Both the position numbers and the translations under genes were made by a program. 64,000 nt of DNA from Triplophysa rosa. Taxonomy: Eukaryota; Chordata; Actinopteri; Cypriniformes; Nemacheilidae. Every line of letters starts with the position of its first letter. Positions within the stretch are counted from its first letter, which is position 1. Below, in pieces: positions 15,001 to 30,000 of the stretch. The stretch lies in NCBI RefSeq assembly GCF_024868665.1, contig NC_079910.1:10910000-10973999 (forward strand), read 5' to 3'. The notes under the pieces are model-generated. The model worked only from the letters and a program-made list of their open reading frames with translations. It was not told the DNA's origin and did not search any database.

Positions 15001-18000
15001 CTGTCCTGCACCACGCTGCAGTCTTATGCACATAAACCTTCAGAGACCTGACCGGACCCAGTTTGATCTGCCGGCAATGCAGGCAACACAATAGGCTGGT
15101 TCATAAACTTTGGGTAGAAACGCCAGATTGGGCCACAAGGAGACACTGCTGAAATCACTACTCAAGCGTAAACAGGGGGCACTCACCGATAGTGCATGGA
15201 GTTCACTCACACATTTTGCTGTAGTAAGGGCCAAGAGAAATGCAGCCTTGAAAGAAAGCCATGTAATCCCAGACTCCAATATCGGCTCAAAAGGCAGCTG
15301 ACAGAGAGAACTGAGAACCAAACTCAAATCCCATGTCGGACTCCGAAAACTCTGTGGAGGACTCAGACGATTAGCACCCTTCAGAAAGGCAATGATTAAT
15401 TGGTCAGATCCAAGGGAAGTATTACCCAACTCAGATCTATGAGCCGCCAATGCCACCACACATATACACCTTCAATGTAGATGCTAGATCCAAAAGATGC
15501 TGCAAGAAATCCAAAACGCAACCCACTGAACAGTGTAATGGGTCTACATTGTGGCTAGTACACCACTCACAAGCATACAACTTCCGCGTTGATGCAGCAC
15601 AAGCATTCAAAACCGTGTCCCTGGCCCTCTGTGAACATTTCAAGAGTGGCCCGGTGGACCCATGGGCCACACCCACAATTTCAGCCGGTCGGGATGCCAT
15701 ACCTTTCCCTTCCAACTGGCTCAGTAGGTCTGGCCTGCTGGGTAGGCGACAAGGCCTATGTGGAGCCGATGTGGAGCCACCAACAGAAGACGGTGACCGC
15801 AGTCGCGCACCCGACACAGAGTCTTCCAGATGAGTGGTAACGGCGGAAATGCATACAGCATCAGGGCCAATCGTTGGCTAGTGCATCCAGTGCGTCCTTC
15901 AGGAAAAACTATCGCTGGAATGGCCTGAGCCACAACAGCCCCAGTGGAACTACTGTTGATGCCGCCATGAGCTTTCCCAAAAGCCTCAGAAGAGAGATAT
16001 AATGTTCTGCATGGCCCACATGAAGGCGACTGACACCACCCAAAATCGTCCTGATTCTCTCTGGAGTTGGAACAGCCAGCATTTTGACAGAATTGAGCGC
16101 AAGACCTATGAAGGTGGCTGACTGTCTTGGAACAAGCTTGCATTTCAGCATTTTGCATTTTTGCATTTGCAGCAAAAGCTGCAATCCCCAAGGTTGCCAC
16201 ATGATCCAACAGCAGACGTGCTTTCTCCATTGCCTGCTGAGGTGACAGACAAGCCAGTCATCCAGGAACGGTAACCACTCTCATGCAGGCTCTTTGAAGC
16301 GGCTCCAAAGCCGCCTGGGCAAACTTCAAAAACACTCTTGGTGCCAGCGCCAGGCCAAACGGCAGAACCCTGAATTGAAATATTTGTCCCATGAATGCAA
16401 ACCGAAGGAACTGCCTGTGCTCCTGAGCAATCGGAACATGGAAATTGACATCTTTTAAATCGATTGTCACAAACCAATCTTGTGGCATAATGGCCCATAA
16501 CACATCCACTGTGTGCAACATCCGGAAAGGTAATATCTTCAGAAGACGATTTAAGCTTCTTAAATCTAAGATTGGCCGGAACCCGCCTTCTGTAGCATTG
16601 ACAACGCTATTAACGATAATGTCTAACATCGAGAGGCTTGTTTTGCCGCTAAATGATGGTGACGAAAGCTCCTGCCCAGAGGAGGCTGTGTTTCTTTTGG
16701 CTGAAAATGAGCAATGCTGTGTTCGTCACAGGAACTTACGACACACGTTGTAAGTTTCCGTCATTTGCCAGAAAAACAAGCCTCTCGTTCACCTGCAGTG
16801 GATGTTAGACATTATCATTAATAGCATTGTCAATGTGGATATATCTCTTAAACAAACGCATCGATTCGCTTCAGAAGACCTTTGTTAAGACCACGTAGCC
16901 ATGTCAAGACGTTCTTTGATCGATGGATGCACGTTTTGGAGCTTCAAAAAATTCACTCCCATTCTACCGCTTGGAATAAAAAGGATACGTGGTATTATAA
17001 CTCCGACTGCATTATTCTTCAAGATGAAAGTTATATTCAGTTAGGTTGCCTTAAGGGTGAGTATAACATGGGGAAATTTTGTTTCTTGGCTGAAGTATCC
17101 CTTAAAAAAACCTGCCTGTGAGCCTGTACAAGAGTGCCTAAAGCGGTGCCACATTGATCAACAATAACATCCATGGCTCGTAATGAATGTAAGTTCAGTC
17201 ACCAATAGGTCAGTTGAAGCTTCGCCCAAAGATGAATGTAAAGGCACAAGCATGTGTGCTAAGGAATTAGAAACATGGCCAAGGCTTGCTGCAGAATTGT
17301 ATGCACGAGACAGAATCTGGACGTGAAGCCTTAGATTAACTTTGCAGTGCTGACACTAACACAGATGTTAAGTCCTTGCACTGAGGAAATAGAACTGGCA
17401 TATTGCATAATCAACTCTTAACAGAGTAACTGGTAAAGCATGGTGCTTGCAACACCAAGGTCATGGGTTCAAACCAACAGAGCACACACTGATATAATTA
17501 AATGCATTGTCAGTCAATTTTAAACAAAATAGGAATACACTGTTTTAAGTGACTTACTGGCAGTGGCTGTCTTGCGTTTACGGACAGGTTTCATTATGCT
17601 GATGACGCTGCTGGGCTGCAGGGAAGGCTGCAGCCAATAGGACGTGTTCTCCACGTTGGCCATGTAGATACGCAAACTGCCGTCTTCACAGAGCAGGATC
17701 ATGGTGGTGCGCTGCTGCTCATTGCTTGCAGTGTGACGGATGGCAACCATGTCCTGAATCTAATGGGGCAGAGGCGCTTATTTAAGCATGTGTGACCTGC
17801 CACAGTATTGGATCAATACTAGAATTTTAGCTTAAGTATGATACAATCCTCTTGTAATCTCTGTATTATACAAAACTGATACCTTAGCAATTTATGCCAT
17901 AGACAACAAATAAACAGCCATGTATCATAAAAGTAAAAATACAGGCAAAAACACTAAGAACTTACCTTAGCTTTAGCAGGCAAGGTTTTAATTTCCTGGA

Positions 18001-21000
18001 TGAGGAACGTGTCTGGCTTCACCATGATGACCAGAGGAATTCCAGTGGTCTGCTGGACACAGCACACCAGACCTGGATGGTTCATCACTTCTGACCACTG
18101 ACATAGAGCTGGAGATGTTTTACTGCCTCCATTCGAACTGCACAGTAAAACAACAAACCAAAAAACAGGAAGGTCAAAATCATCCAAATAATACGATAAA
18201 ATGCTTTATTTCAAATGCACAACTGCATTTTACCCTTTAACATTGATAGTGAAGAGTCTCTGTGTTTCCAGGCTGCTGCGGCTCACTGTGGCAGCGAATG
18301 ACTTGCCCTGGCTGTAGCTGAAGAAGAGCATCTGCAGGACGTGGGAGTAATACACTGAAACTCCGCCTCCAGCCACCTGTCCATTACTGTCCTGTGGAGA
18401 AAAACATGACAGGCTCAGTCAATAGCCTTGCTCAAAACAATCCATCTCAATCTATTGGCTTAACTGATAGTATAAGAAAAGAACACTGTAGGAACCTTTA
18501 AGTCCTCGTGGGTGATCTCCAGAACATTGGTGACGTAAAAGGGGCCATGCTGGGCACTGCTGGACTCATCCATGATCTGAGTGTACATGTAGCCAGCTGA
18601 CGACATAATCACGATGATGTTTTTACCCTCCTCGTTGAACAGGAAAGTGGCATCTCTGATCTTTGAGCTTGGCAGCAGGAAGTAGTACATGGGGCTCAGG
18701 GCGTCCACAGATAAGTCATAGATCTAGAGGAAAAGTGAGTTTAAGAAACATTGTGTATGATAGAAGAGACACCTGGCAGCATTTGCAAACCAGACTTTTC
18801 ATTAAAAAATTTTAGTTCTCACTGTGTATATTGGATATAAACAACATTTTAGCAACCATGTAGGCTAAAATGTTGTTCATATCAATTATACACAGTGAGA
18901 ACTCAAATACAAAATGCAAATGCCCTACACAAACAGCACAACAGTTCACCTTGACAAAATCAGCAGTGATGATGGCCAGTTCCGTCTGAGATCCAGGTAG
19001 CCATATGGCTTTGATGATGAAGTTTCCAGTTGCGAGCTGAGGGTGCAGGACCAGGTGATCCGACACAGAGCCAGTGCTGCTGAACGTCAGAACGTGGCAA
19101 TCCTGTGGATAAAAAGCACAGAGAAATATCAAACAGTTTCATAATCTCACCAAAAATCTGTAACTGTCCCATCCCAAAAACTCAAGAGGTGTCTGCATGT
19201 GTTACCTTGAGTCCACACACTGCTAGATAGTCCTCATTACAGGGATTCCCTGTGAGGCTGAGCACAGTGAATGGAACGGGGGCCGATGCCAGTCGAGTCA
19301 GAGTCAGTTTTCTTTTACTGGAGTCGGCCTGCTTTAACAGCGCAGACAATTGCAGAACTGTGATCTGCAAAATCGTAAGTGAGACGACAAGGGAAATGTT
19401 TTTATAAAACCGATTTTATTCCGTTCTATTCTTTAATGCTGATTGGTCAATCTAATATTTGTATCTGATGTATGTACAATCTAAACTAAAAGAAAATATA
19501 AGTATATGAAATATAAATGTAAGCTAGTTTTTTTTTTATTACCTTGCCCTTCTCGTGGCTGACGGCGAGGTGCTGTCTGCGTCCATGAGGGGAGGAAAGC
19601 ACACACATGGCCACCCGGCGCAGCACATGAGCACTGATGAGCTGGCGGATGGTCTGTCCTTGATCTCCGCTGTAGTTCATCCTAACATTCTCAAAAGCTC
19701 CCTCTTGTGAGCCTAGCGTGGGAACCTGGAACAAACAACAAAACATTTTAGTCTGCAATCCTCACCTAATTTAAAAGCATTTTGTTTAAAAAGCATCTCA
19801 GTACAGTTCCTACCATGAGCTGATCTGTCATCTCCACGGTCTTGTCCTGAGTGTGCAGTTCATTGAGAGCGTGCTGAGCTCGGCTGCTGCTGCCCACCGC
19901 GGATGCCTGCTGGAAGTTAGTCTGAATGGCGTCCATCAAGAATATGAGCAACTCCAGCACCAGCGCTGCTGTGGAGGAACTCGCCTTCAAAACAACAACA
20001 ATGCATCATGAACATCAAACATTCAATCATTCATCAACAAAAAAGGTCAATGAAGTATACTTACAACTTGCACGAGCAGGTCCTCTCTGCAGCCCTCAAT
20101 GTTTTTACACACAATGCTCTTCTTGGGTTTCTCCTCGTCGCTGCTCTTGCCATCACATATGGTGACTTTACCCTTGTCAGCAGGTGAGGAGCTCTGGTGG
20201 CGGATGGCGCTCTCGGGCATGCGCAGCTCGCTCTGAAAAGCTGAAGACTCCTTCATGGTGGTGCTCATTCCACTGCTGGGACTTCGTTTGACGAGAGCCT
20301 GTGACACAGGGTAAAGAATCGAGATCAGGGACGTGGGACCCGTGTGGTTGGTTAGATTAAATTTTAAAGGATGTTTATGCAGGGGCAACACAGGGAGGAG
20401 GGGTCAAATTTGATTGTATTACATGGTTTGAGATTCCATCAAGGAGACATGCATGAGTGAATAGGGCCCAAATGTTGAAATCTTGAGGAAATACTTTTAC
20501 TACAAAGATGAAAACTGTACATTACAGGTCAAGTATAAATGATATACACAACTAAACTTTAATTTACTATGAAAAGATGAATGTTGCAAACCCTGATGAA
20601 TTGAGGGAGAATTGGAATGGACTAATGGCGGTCAATGATAAATGATTTGCAAGCCAAAGTTACCGCGGTTGCTCTTTTCCCATGATGACCTGAAGTATTC
20701 GGTCTCACCTGGCAGCTGCCATCCTCCTTGGCCCCGCAGTCACAGAAGAAAGAGCCGTATTTGGCATAGGAGATCTCATGGTCTTTGTGACAGACCTTGG
20801 CACACACTGTGCACACACCTACCCCATCCACCATCTTACAAGTGTGACAGTGATACCTGTACGGGCAAGAGCAGTGGGATTAAGGCTCATCTTCAGAACG
20901 CTTCCGCGCTTCATAGCAAAGGTAGGCCAGGTTGATCTATTTACCAGTGCTGGTTCATGAATTCCTTTTGAGTGATGGTGAAGGTGCATAACTTATTACA

Positions 21001-24000
21001 GAGTGAATCCTCATCCTAAAACACAAAAATACTCAGGAGCTATCACATTGAAAAACCAAAAAGTGACATATTTAGATATAAACAAGAAGGAGGTTTTAGG
21101 AGTGCAGTTGACAATATTTAATTCTAAAAAGCAGAGAATCTGCTGACCGAGTCCTCAGCCTGCGAGTCTTCTTCCTCTACAGCCAGCTCCTCCACCCAAT
21201 CAGAGTCCACCTCAATGGCCTTCTCCTCTCCCTCCATCATGAGCTGGGATGAGCCCTGGCCACTGTTCTGTCGCAAAGCGTTCATCACATCCGCCAGGTA
21301 GGAAATGATGTGGCAGGCGCACTCCAACATGCTGGCATGCTGAAAACAAAAAGGTTCCATCAGCAATCCGTTCGAATCAAATGTAAAATGTGTGAACTAT
21401 TGAGCGGACACAATACCTACCTTGCCTTGGGAAACATTGGCTGACACTTTTTCCACAACGTTCTTCTGATACAAGTATTTTTTACTGAAAGAAAAATGAA
21501 AAAGTAAGTTTACCATTGAAAAAAGAATATACTTTTATATAATTTTATTGCTACTATTATTATCCTTTTTACTTTCTAGATGGGTGTCCTATGTGTTCTG
21601 GGGGGGCAATAATTCATACAAAATAATGATGTGAGCATTGGACCAAAGTTCTTTTGAGTATGTTCTATGTAGGGCTGTCACGATTATTAAATAATCGTCT
21701 CATCGCGATTGTTTGACCTCATCGCGATGGTTTCAGATCATCGCAATTATTGCACATCTCTATAAAAGACACTAGGGGGAGCTGTAGTGCATCTGCATAT
21801 TGCATATTTTATTGTATACATTGTTACTAAAGCATGGTAATACTTGTAAAATGTACCACCACAACACAATCACTTAAAAAAAAAAAAACATATACAAATG
21901 CAGTACAATTTAATATTATTTAAGCAAATCTTAGTGTGAAAACCAGTCTACCAAAATTTCATTAACACACAAGTAAACTTTTATTGTAGTCTTGCAAGTG
22001 AGAAAAAAACAGACTAGAAGCTTTTCTATGACTGATAGCATTTTAATGGTGGCTTCAATTCACACCTGATCAATTTACTTCATTTACAAGTATTTGGTGG
22101 TTGTATTATTGACAGGTAAAAGCCTAAACCTTAAATATATGATGACCCAATTTTTTCCTATGTATTTCCAAGAAAAAAAACATAGTCTTGTATTCAGAAC
22201 AATATGGTCGTTTCAATCGCTGAATCAAAAATCTATGAGAATTAAATGTCAAAGCTCAAAAACAGACAATTAATCGTCAAAGCCCTAAAACAGACAATTA
22301 ATCGTCATAATCGCAATGATTTATCAGACAATTAATCATCAATCAAATTTCATAATCGTGACAGCCCTAGTTCTATGTATATATCTTGTACCATCAGTGC
22401 TCAATAAAAAAAAAAAAATTAAATTGAAAAAAGAATATACTGATGTATCTCTCAAATTGTTCACTCACCATCTCGTGAGCCAGTCAATAGCAGCTCTGTG
22501 TAGTTGGAGATGTCCGGCTCCCTGCCCCGCGCTTGCTAACGTGGCCATGATGACCATGAGCTCTGGGAAGCCCGCCCCGTCGCCACTGGCCAGCATCTCT
22601 GTTGCCATGGGGACGAGGGTGCTCAGAAGCACAGTGCAGACACCCTCACCGACCTGGCTGTTGTCACGGACGATGTAGGAGGTGAGGAGTTGCAGGAGCT
22701 GCCTGTTCTCCTGCACCGTATCCAGCTGGTCCGAGTCTTTGGGAGGAGAGGCGGTCATGCGGCGGAGCCAGGCTTGAAGCCTTGTGGGCTCGACGCAAGC
22801 CAGCTGGGCCAGCGAGCCACACAGGCACAGTAGGCTGGGATTAGGACTCTTTTCCGCTGAGGTATGAAGACAGATGGGACATGTGAGAAGATGAAACATG
22901 TTTGAAAGACTGTACAAAATGATGCAAGGATACTTACTGAGCTGAAACAGTTTAGTGAAGAATTTCAGAACCCGGTTGCAGAACTTTGCAGATAGATTTT
23001 CGTTGGCAGTGGCCATCATGATCTGCACCAGTTCTCCACTACATTAAACAAATATGGATGTATTAGGTGAATGCAAATATGCTAAATATTTGCTACTGAA
23101 AACTATTACAAGTGCAGGATGTACCTGAATGAAAAGAATTCTTCCATAGCTTTGCGGATCTGACTGCTTTCCAGCTGTTTCTCCAGGTACTGCAGGCATT
23201 CTTCAAGAATAGACTCATTCAGGCCACTAATCAGAAACACAATCATGTTATTCATGCTTCTTTTAAAGCACAAACACAACGCAAACAGGTTTGTTCGAAT
23301 GACAAACGTCAAAATATAAGCAACCGCATTGGGGTGCTCGAATTAACATCATCATCAGGGGTCTTACCTGTTGGGGTCAGAGTGGTTGGCGATGATGTTG
23401 TAGCAGCCTGTGATGAGACGTTCGTAGACGAGAGCAAGGAAAGCGTCCGATTCGGCAGGACCCAGGATCCTCTCCAGTGAGGTGCTGCAGATCTCTGCCA
23501 CACTTTCTGTGCTGCTCTCCAGCAGCAGGGGGAGAAGGGTGCGGATCGCCTGTGGACTGTTCAGCTCCTCTGTGCTAAAGGCAAACACCATAATTAGGAT
23601 TTATCACCAGTTCATTACATTTAAATTTGTCTCATACACGACTTACACAATGAGATCTCCGGTAAGGCGCACCAATGAAAGGAGAATGTGTTTAAGAGAG
23701 GACGCTAATGGCAGAGTTTGGTTGCTGAGGGTGCCCAGGTGGGCCGCCTGGATCGCACTAATGTAGCTTTCTGATGGGATGGTGTCGTTGGCAAAAGCGT
23801 TCCGCTGTGGGTGCAAAAATAGATGGGTGTTAATGTGAAGTACTGAGATGGTGGATTTTAGGGATGAGCATTTTTCAATAATTTCATATTCTAATATTTG
23901 AGCTCATAAAAACAAATATTCGAATATTGGTGTATTTAAATTAAGTTAATAATGACGTAATTTGTTACGTTTTTATTTAGTCACAATTTCACATCAAGCT

Positions 24001-27000
24001 TATAATTATCATTAAATATTCATAATGCATTAATATTATATCCTGTATATCGTTTTTTATGTTGAAAAAATAGAAAAATACAAAAAATGCATTTAAACCT
24101 GCGTGGAACGGTATAATACAAAAAGAAAACAGACAAAACAAAACGAACAAAACGCAACGTATATCGACAGTCTGTGATATATGGTTATCTTGTTTATTAT
24201 GTTCTTGATAAGAAAAACAAGCATATAGGTCTATTTTACTGTAGTGAAAGTCTGTTCAACAAGCCGACGGTTAACAAGCTGACAGCATAGAAACGCGCTG
24301 CTCTTCTCTAACTCCCGGTAACAAAACCCAGATCTGACAAGAATACCTGGCTTTATTGTTTATAATGTTGATAATAAATAAAGTAAACGGGCTTGATACC
24401 TCATGCCGACTGTTAAGATCCTAAAAATTACCCCGCAACAAAGACGGAGCCATAGTGCTTGATTCCCTGATTACGTCATCTGAGGAAGATATTCTGCTGA
24501 TCAGCACGCATATAAATATTGTTTTCTTTGTCGTTCACGGTCAGTGTCTGTCTTGTTTAGCTTTGCATTGGATTTGCATCAATAAATAAGGTAGGCCTAT
24601 TTATTTCAACTAAGGTAAGGAATTACAGCGCGTTTTAAAACAAACAAAAAAAGTATCCTTGTATATTTATTTAGGCCTACAGGCTGTAACTTGAAGGCGA
24701 CGACCCTATTTGAACTTCTAGAAGGAAAATTCTTGCTTTTAGGTATGTAAAAATGTGCCAGTCTTATGTTAAGGCCAAATTCATTAACATTTGTTGCAGT
24801 GAAATGTACATTTTCATGTTTCAAGTTGTTGAAATTAGCATTACATAATATATTTTTAACGAACGAATATGAATTTACTAAGAACAACCACTGCAAACAA
24901 GTAATGGTAATAAATGAATTATTGTTGTTAATCATTTAATATTACGTTGATATTTTTATACCTAATGTAAGTAATGTTAACGAATTCTGTGGCTCACCAG
25001 TTTTGAAACATTTTAATATGGTGATGTGAGCCGTGCATAAAACGCGATCCGGGCATCCAATGTGTAAACTTAAAATATTTAAACTAGCTTGCAATCTGAG
25101 TGAACAAAGATTTAGGAACACATACAAATGATTTTTATATTTTCTGTACATTAAAAAATCATCACAAAAGAAGTGAAGAAGCGTTAAATAAGACCTGACT
25201 CTAAGGTCTTCTGTAACAGTAACTTAACCTTGTGGTGACGCAGTTTCATTCTTAGGAAAAATAGGAATATTCAAATAGCATTTTTAATATTCGAATAGTT
25301 ATTGCGGATCGAATATTCGAATATTTGAATATTCGTGCACATCCCTAGTGGATTTAGGCAAAAGCTACAGAAAAGCACGCTCACCCATGAGCCGATGTTA
25401 GGGAACTCGTTGGTCTGAATGTTGTTCCATTTTTCGCACAGTGTCTGAACGACTAAAGGCAGATTCTGCATCACACTCTGACCTGAAAGATGAACAAAAA
25501 CAGAAATAAATCAACTCAAGAACGTACCATCTATTCAAATGTAAGAACAGAGAAAGCAGAAAACATACCGAGCAGGTTGGCTTTGCAGCGAGTGGATCCA
25601 ATGGACAGCACAGCAGCATAACCCTGCAGTTTAGCTTCGGTTGGCTTGTGCTCCCCTTCCTCAGGTAGACTCATCAGCAGGTATGACCTGAGCAAACACA
25701 GGACCATCAGTAAAAAAAGCTCAAGGGCAGTTCCATTCAAGCATTTAGTAATGTTTAAATGAGTAATCTGCAACAAACCTTGTGAAAGCTGTGTAGACAT
25801 CAATGAGCTGCAGCGTAGCGGGCATAAGGTTTTTGGTGATCTCGGAGGATTTGTGTGGGTCCGTGTCGGCGGCTACTTTCGAGAAATGCTCATCTAAGGA
25901 CACCTGCACTTTGGAAATCACAGCATCCAATGTGTAGATGGTTTGTAGAGAGGGGACTTGGTGAAGAGGTAGGATGCTGCTGGGGTCCACAGAGCAAAAC
26001 GACGAAATCTATGTAGGACAAGATTTGATGAAGTCATTTATTATCCCTTATGCATCTGTAGACAAATCTATATCAGCCGTAAATAGCTAATGCGCTGTAC
26101 CTGTCTGGCGATGTATTCCTCGGCAAGGTCCACATCATATTTCACTGCACTACATTTGGCAGAGGCTACTTCGATCAGAGACGTGGCGTGATCTGCTTTC
26201 ATTCCCTGCTTCACTAAATGTTCCTGATTAGAGGCAAAATTACCCAAAATTATTTGAAACTTAAACAGCCTAAAAGCAAAGCAACTTGTCATTTCGTCTT
26301 ACTACAAAGGTTATGGTAACAACACAGACCTTGATCCAGTTGACGTAAGTGCTGACTCGTAACCTTGACGACCACCTCAGGGTGTGTAAGATGTCGCTCT
26401 CGCTGGGATCACTGTTGCCACTCTTAAGCTGCTCAATATAGGCCTTTGAGGGTGGCAGCACTCCGAGAATCTTCCACAGGACCAAAAAGTAGTACTGCAA
26501 GGAACATGCTTCCTTTAACAGACATTGAAAGCAACGTTTAGGGAAACCAGGCAAAACCTTATTCAAAAAGTATTTGGAGGACACTTCCAAAATGACAAAT
26601 GTATGAATGTTATAGCAGTAGATACCAAAATGAAACTCACAACTGGGGTGATTGGTTTGTTCTCCTGCCGTCTCGCTGTGTCAAAACGTGATCCCGCAGC
26701 CAGCAGGGAAATCAAAGCTGAGTACAAATCATCATATTGGACTGCACCACTGAACAGCACTTGGAAGACCTGTAACAATAGTTAGTAAAGCCCACTTTAA
26801 CTTTTCTCATGTAGGTGAGCAGTAGCTCAGATGGCTTTAATATTGTGCAGATGTGTGACCTTACCTTAGTGTCAAGTCGACTCCTGTCATCCTCTGAAGC
26901 TTCAGGTGACAAAACACAGTAGAATTTTGGCTGAACTGTGGAATCTAAATGAAAGCAAAGACAAACCCAATTACACCACTTGCTTTGATATCAATAATAA

Positions 27001-30000
27001 CTTTAAAAAGCAACTATAATACAAAGGCAAATTTAAGGGAAATAAAAGAGGTTTGACTTACTCCTACCTGCCGAGCAATGCTTGGCCCAGTTCTCCTCCA
27101 CTTCTTTGAAGCCATAATAAAGCGGCACAGCACCTCTTTTCCCCCCCTCCTGTCCAGAACTGGCTCCGGATGAAAGCGGAGTCAGAAGATTATACTGGAC
27201 CTGGGTGTACAAACAAAATGTAGTCAAAAATGTAGTAGGTATCCCCGTATAAAAAGATATCGAACAGCTAGCTTCATACCTGCTCGAACAAGTACATGGG
27301 AGCCTTTGAGTACTGATGCAGCAGGTAGTCAAAGACGAGCAAGATGCGAGCCAGATTGAGGGGTACAGCTTGGAGCTGGGACTCCGCGTGACCTGCGACC
27401 TCAGCAATGGATTGCATGCAGAGGGTGAGGACGGTGCGGCGGCCCTTCTCCGAGAAGTTGTGGAAGATGAGCAGAAGCAGCTGGAGGTGCTCCACGTTGA
27501 GATCTTCGTCGGCAGGCACCGCTCCTTGCAGCGCGTGTTGCTTTAGCGTGCCTATAAACCTGATTAAAACAGATTCAGGATGATGAAGCTGATATCTGAT
27601 AGCAACAGGTTCTCATAAGCGAATCCATAATGTACGGCGAAAATACTGAGTTTTGAAAAACAATTTTTCAGTATTATCAAGATGCAAAAATTCCGAGTAT
27701 GGAACACCATACTTGGCCTCACATCACTTTCGCTTACCTCTCCCAGACTTTCATGCATTCGGGAACATCGGGCTCCCCCTGCTGGCTGGCTTTATGCTGC
27801 CAGATCAGCAGTAACCTTGAGAGCACAGAGAGGGACTGAGGGTGGATATACATGGGCCACGGACCCTCAGAAAAGGGAGCAACACCCAACTGCTGAAGAA
27901 GAGTGTTCTGAAAACAAGTAAGACAGAACAAAAAGCATCACACACCTGGAAAAAAATATATGTGCTTACTGTAGGTTATGTTTGTAGCACATTCATTGGT
28001 TACCTGTAGGGTTGGAGAGGGAAGGTCTGATGTCACCAAAGAATGATTGAAGTGATACAGAGCTGAAGAAAACTCTTCATCAGAGGAACCTGGAAAAAAC
28101 ACAAGATGTCAATTGTCAAGTCAATCTCATAAAGGAAATCTAAAGATGACCGCATTGATAGATAGAATGTAATAGTCCTTTTAAGGGCTTTTCACACTTG
28201 AAATCCTTGACCCAGGGTTATTCTAAACCCCATGTAAACAGAATCCTGGGTTACCTGTTTCAGGTTTCACACTGCTTATAATTTACCAGTGGTTAAGTGA
28301 TAACCCTGGGTATTCATAACCTGATGTTTCACACTGTACATCACTAAACCCTGGGTTAACATTCCTTTTTGCATATTTGCGGTGTCAACAGTCATGATTG
28401 GATAAATACTTCAGCGTCAAACTGACTGAATAAAAATAATGCGTGGTCACTTTAAATAACCGAATACCTTGTTGTTCCGCATCCGGGGAAAAATGACGCC
28501 TCGCAAATCCTTTTTGGCTGTTTTAAGCCTCCTAAGACGTTACCTTACTCAAATAAATAAAAAATTCAAAGGATCGTTTACACAGCGCATGGAGTTTGTG
28601 ACTGTACACAGTTTGTGAAATGAGGAAAGTGCTGTTCAGTTTTTGAATGGGTGTCCGTTGCTAAGCATCTGGTCGTATCATTCTACCCCGCTTCGTTTCA
28701 CACTGCACACGTTTGGCACCGCAATGCAGGGTTAACCCTGCTAAAGCGGTGCTAATCAGAGCAGGGTTTCATAACCCACAGGTAAAATGCAGGGATAACC
28801 CCGCTTCAAAAATTTGTTTACCCGGGGTTAAAAGCGGGGTTTAGAATGAAGATACCCCGGGGTTAAGCGCAGTGTGAAAAGCCCTTTACATTCCTATGTA
28901 ATAGTCCTGTGGTGGAATGAACTGCCAGCCTCCACCCAAACTGCAGCATCCTTCACAATTTCAAAAAAACAACTCAAAACATACCTGTTCAGCATTAATT
29001 TGACTAACCAATAACTGTCTATGTATTGTGTCTACTAAAATAATTCTTGTTGTTCAGTCTCTCCTTTGCTTACTCCAGCTTTAATCCTCCTAGTAGCATG
29101 TAAACTAACAGTTCTGGTTAGCATGTTGACAAAATGTTATATGCTCTCCTACTTGTAAGTCGCTTTGGATAAAAGCGTCTGCCAAACGAATAAATGTAAA
29201 TATAGTGGAATGAATTAATAGGAATGTAATAGTGTGCTGGTCATGTTTTTTTCTGACCTTTGACATCTTTGTCTATGTCTTTGATGATGCTGGCGAGGGT
29301 GGCCATGTGCTGCTCTGTGAGCGACACGCTCAAGTAGTTGCGAATAAAGTTGTTCCTTGAGTTCAGCATGGAGGTGGTGATAAAGTTGAGAATGCTGGAG
29401 GCCAAACTCAAGAACTGGGGGCAAAAAATATATATTTTTTAGCAGCTTTATGAACAATTTAACAGATAATTCCTGGTTATTTTCAACTTAAAGGTTTACC
29501 CAAAAATGAAAATTCTGTCTAACACAAGTTGTTCCAAATCTGTATAAATTTCTTTGTTCTGATAAATGTAGGAAAGCAAACAGTTTTGGGGCACTTTTGA
29601 CAACCATTGCAATTTTTCTTACTATTGTAGTCAATGGTGGCCAAGAACTGTCTGGCTACAAGCATTCTTCCAAACAGCTTTCTCCGTGTTCAGCAGAACA
29701 AAGATATTTGGAACAAATCGAGGGTGAGTAAATGGTGACAGAATTTTTCTTTGTGGGTGAAATGTCCCTTAAATGTCATGTGTTTACATAAAATCAACCA
29801 TAACAAACAGTATTAGGCCTCACCAACTCCGGATCTTTGCGACTAGCCAGGATGTTGCCGTTCTCTGCCGTGTTTAGCTTGCTGGGGCTCTTGAGTCTCG
29901 GGGATGTTTCCAGAGGGGGCAGAGGAGGAGGTGGTGGAGGTGCCACCTTCTCTTTACTGGGAGAAATGGTCTCCTCAAACCACAGTCCCAGGATGGGCTC

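Noticed and set aside
17415..17490. tRNA gene
   Set aside because: Box A and box B are present but the acceptor stem does not pair, so a SINE fragment is more likely.
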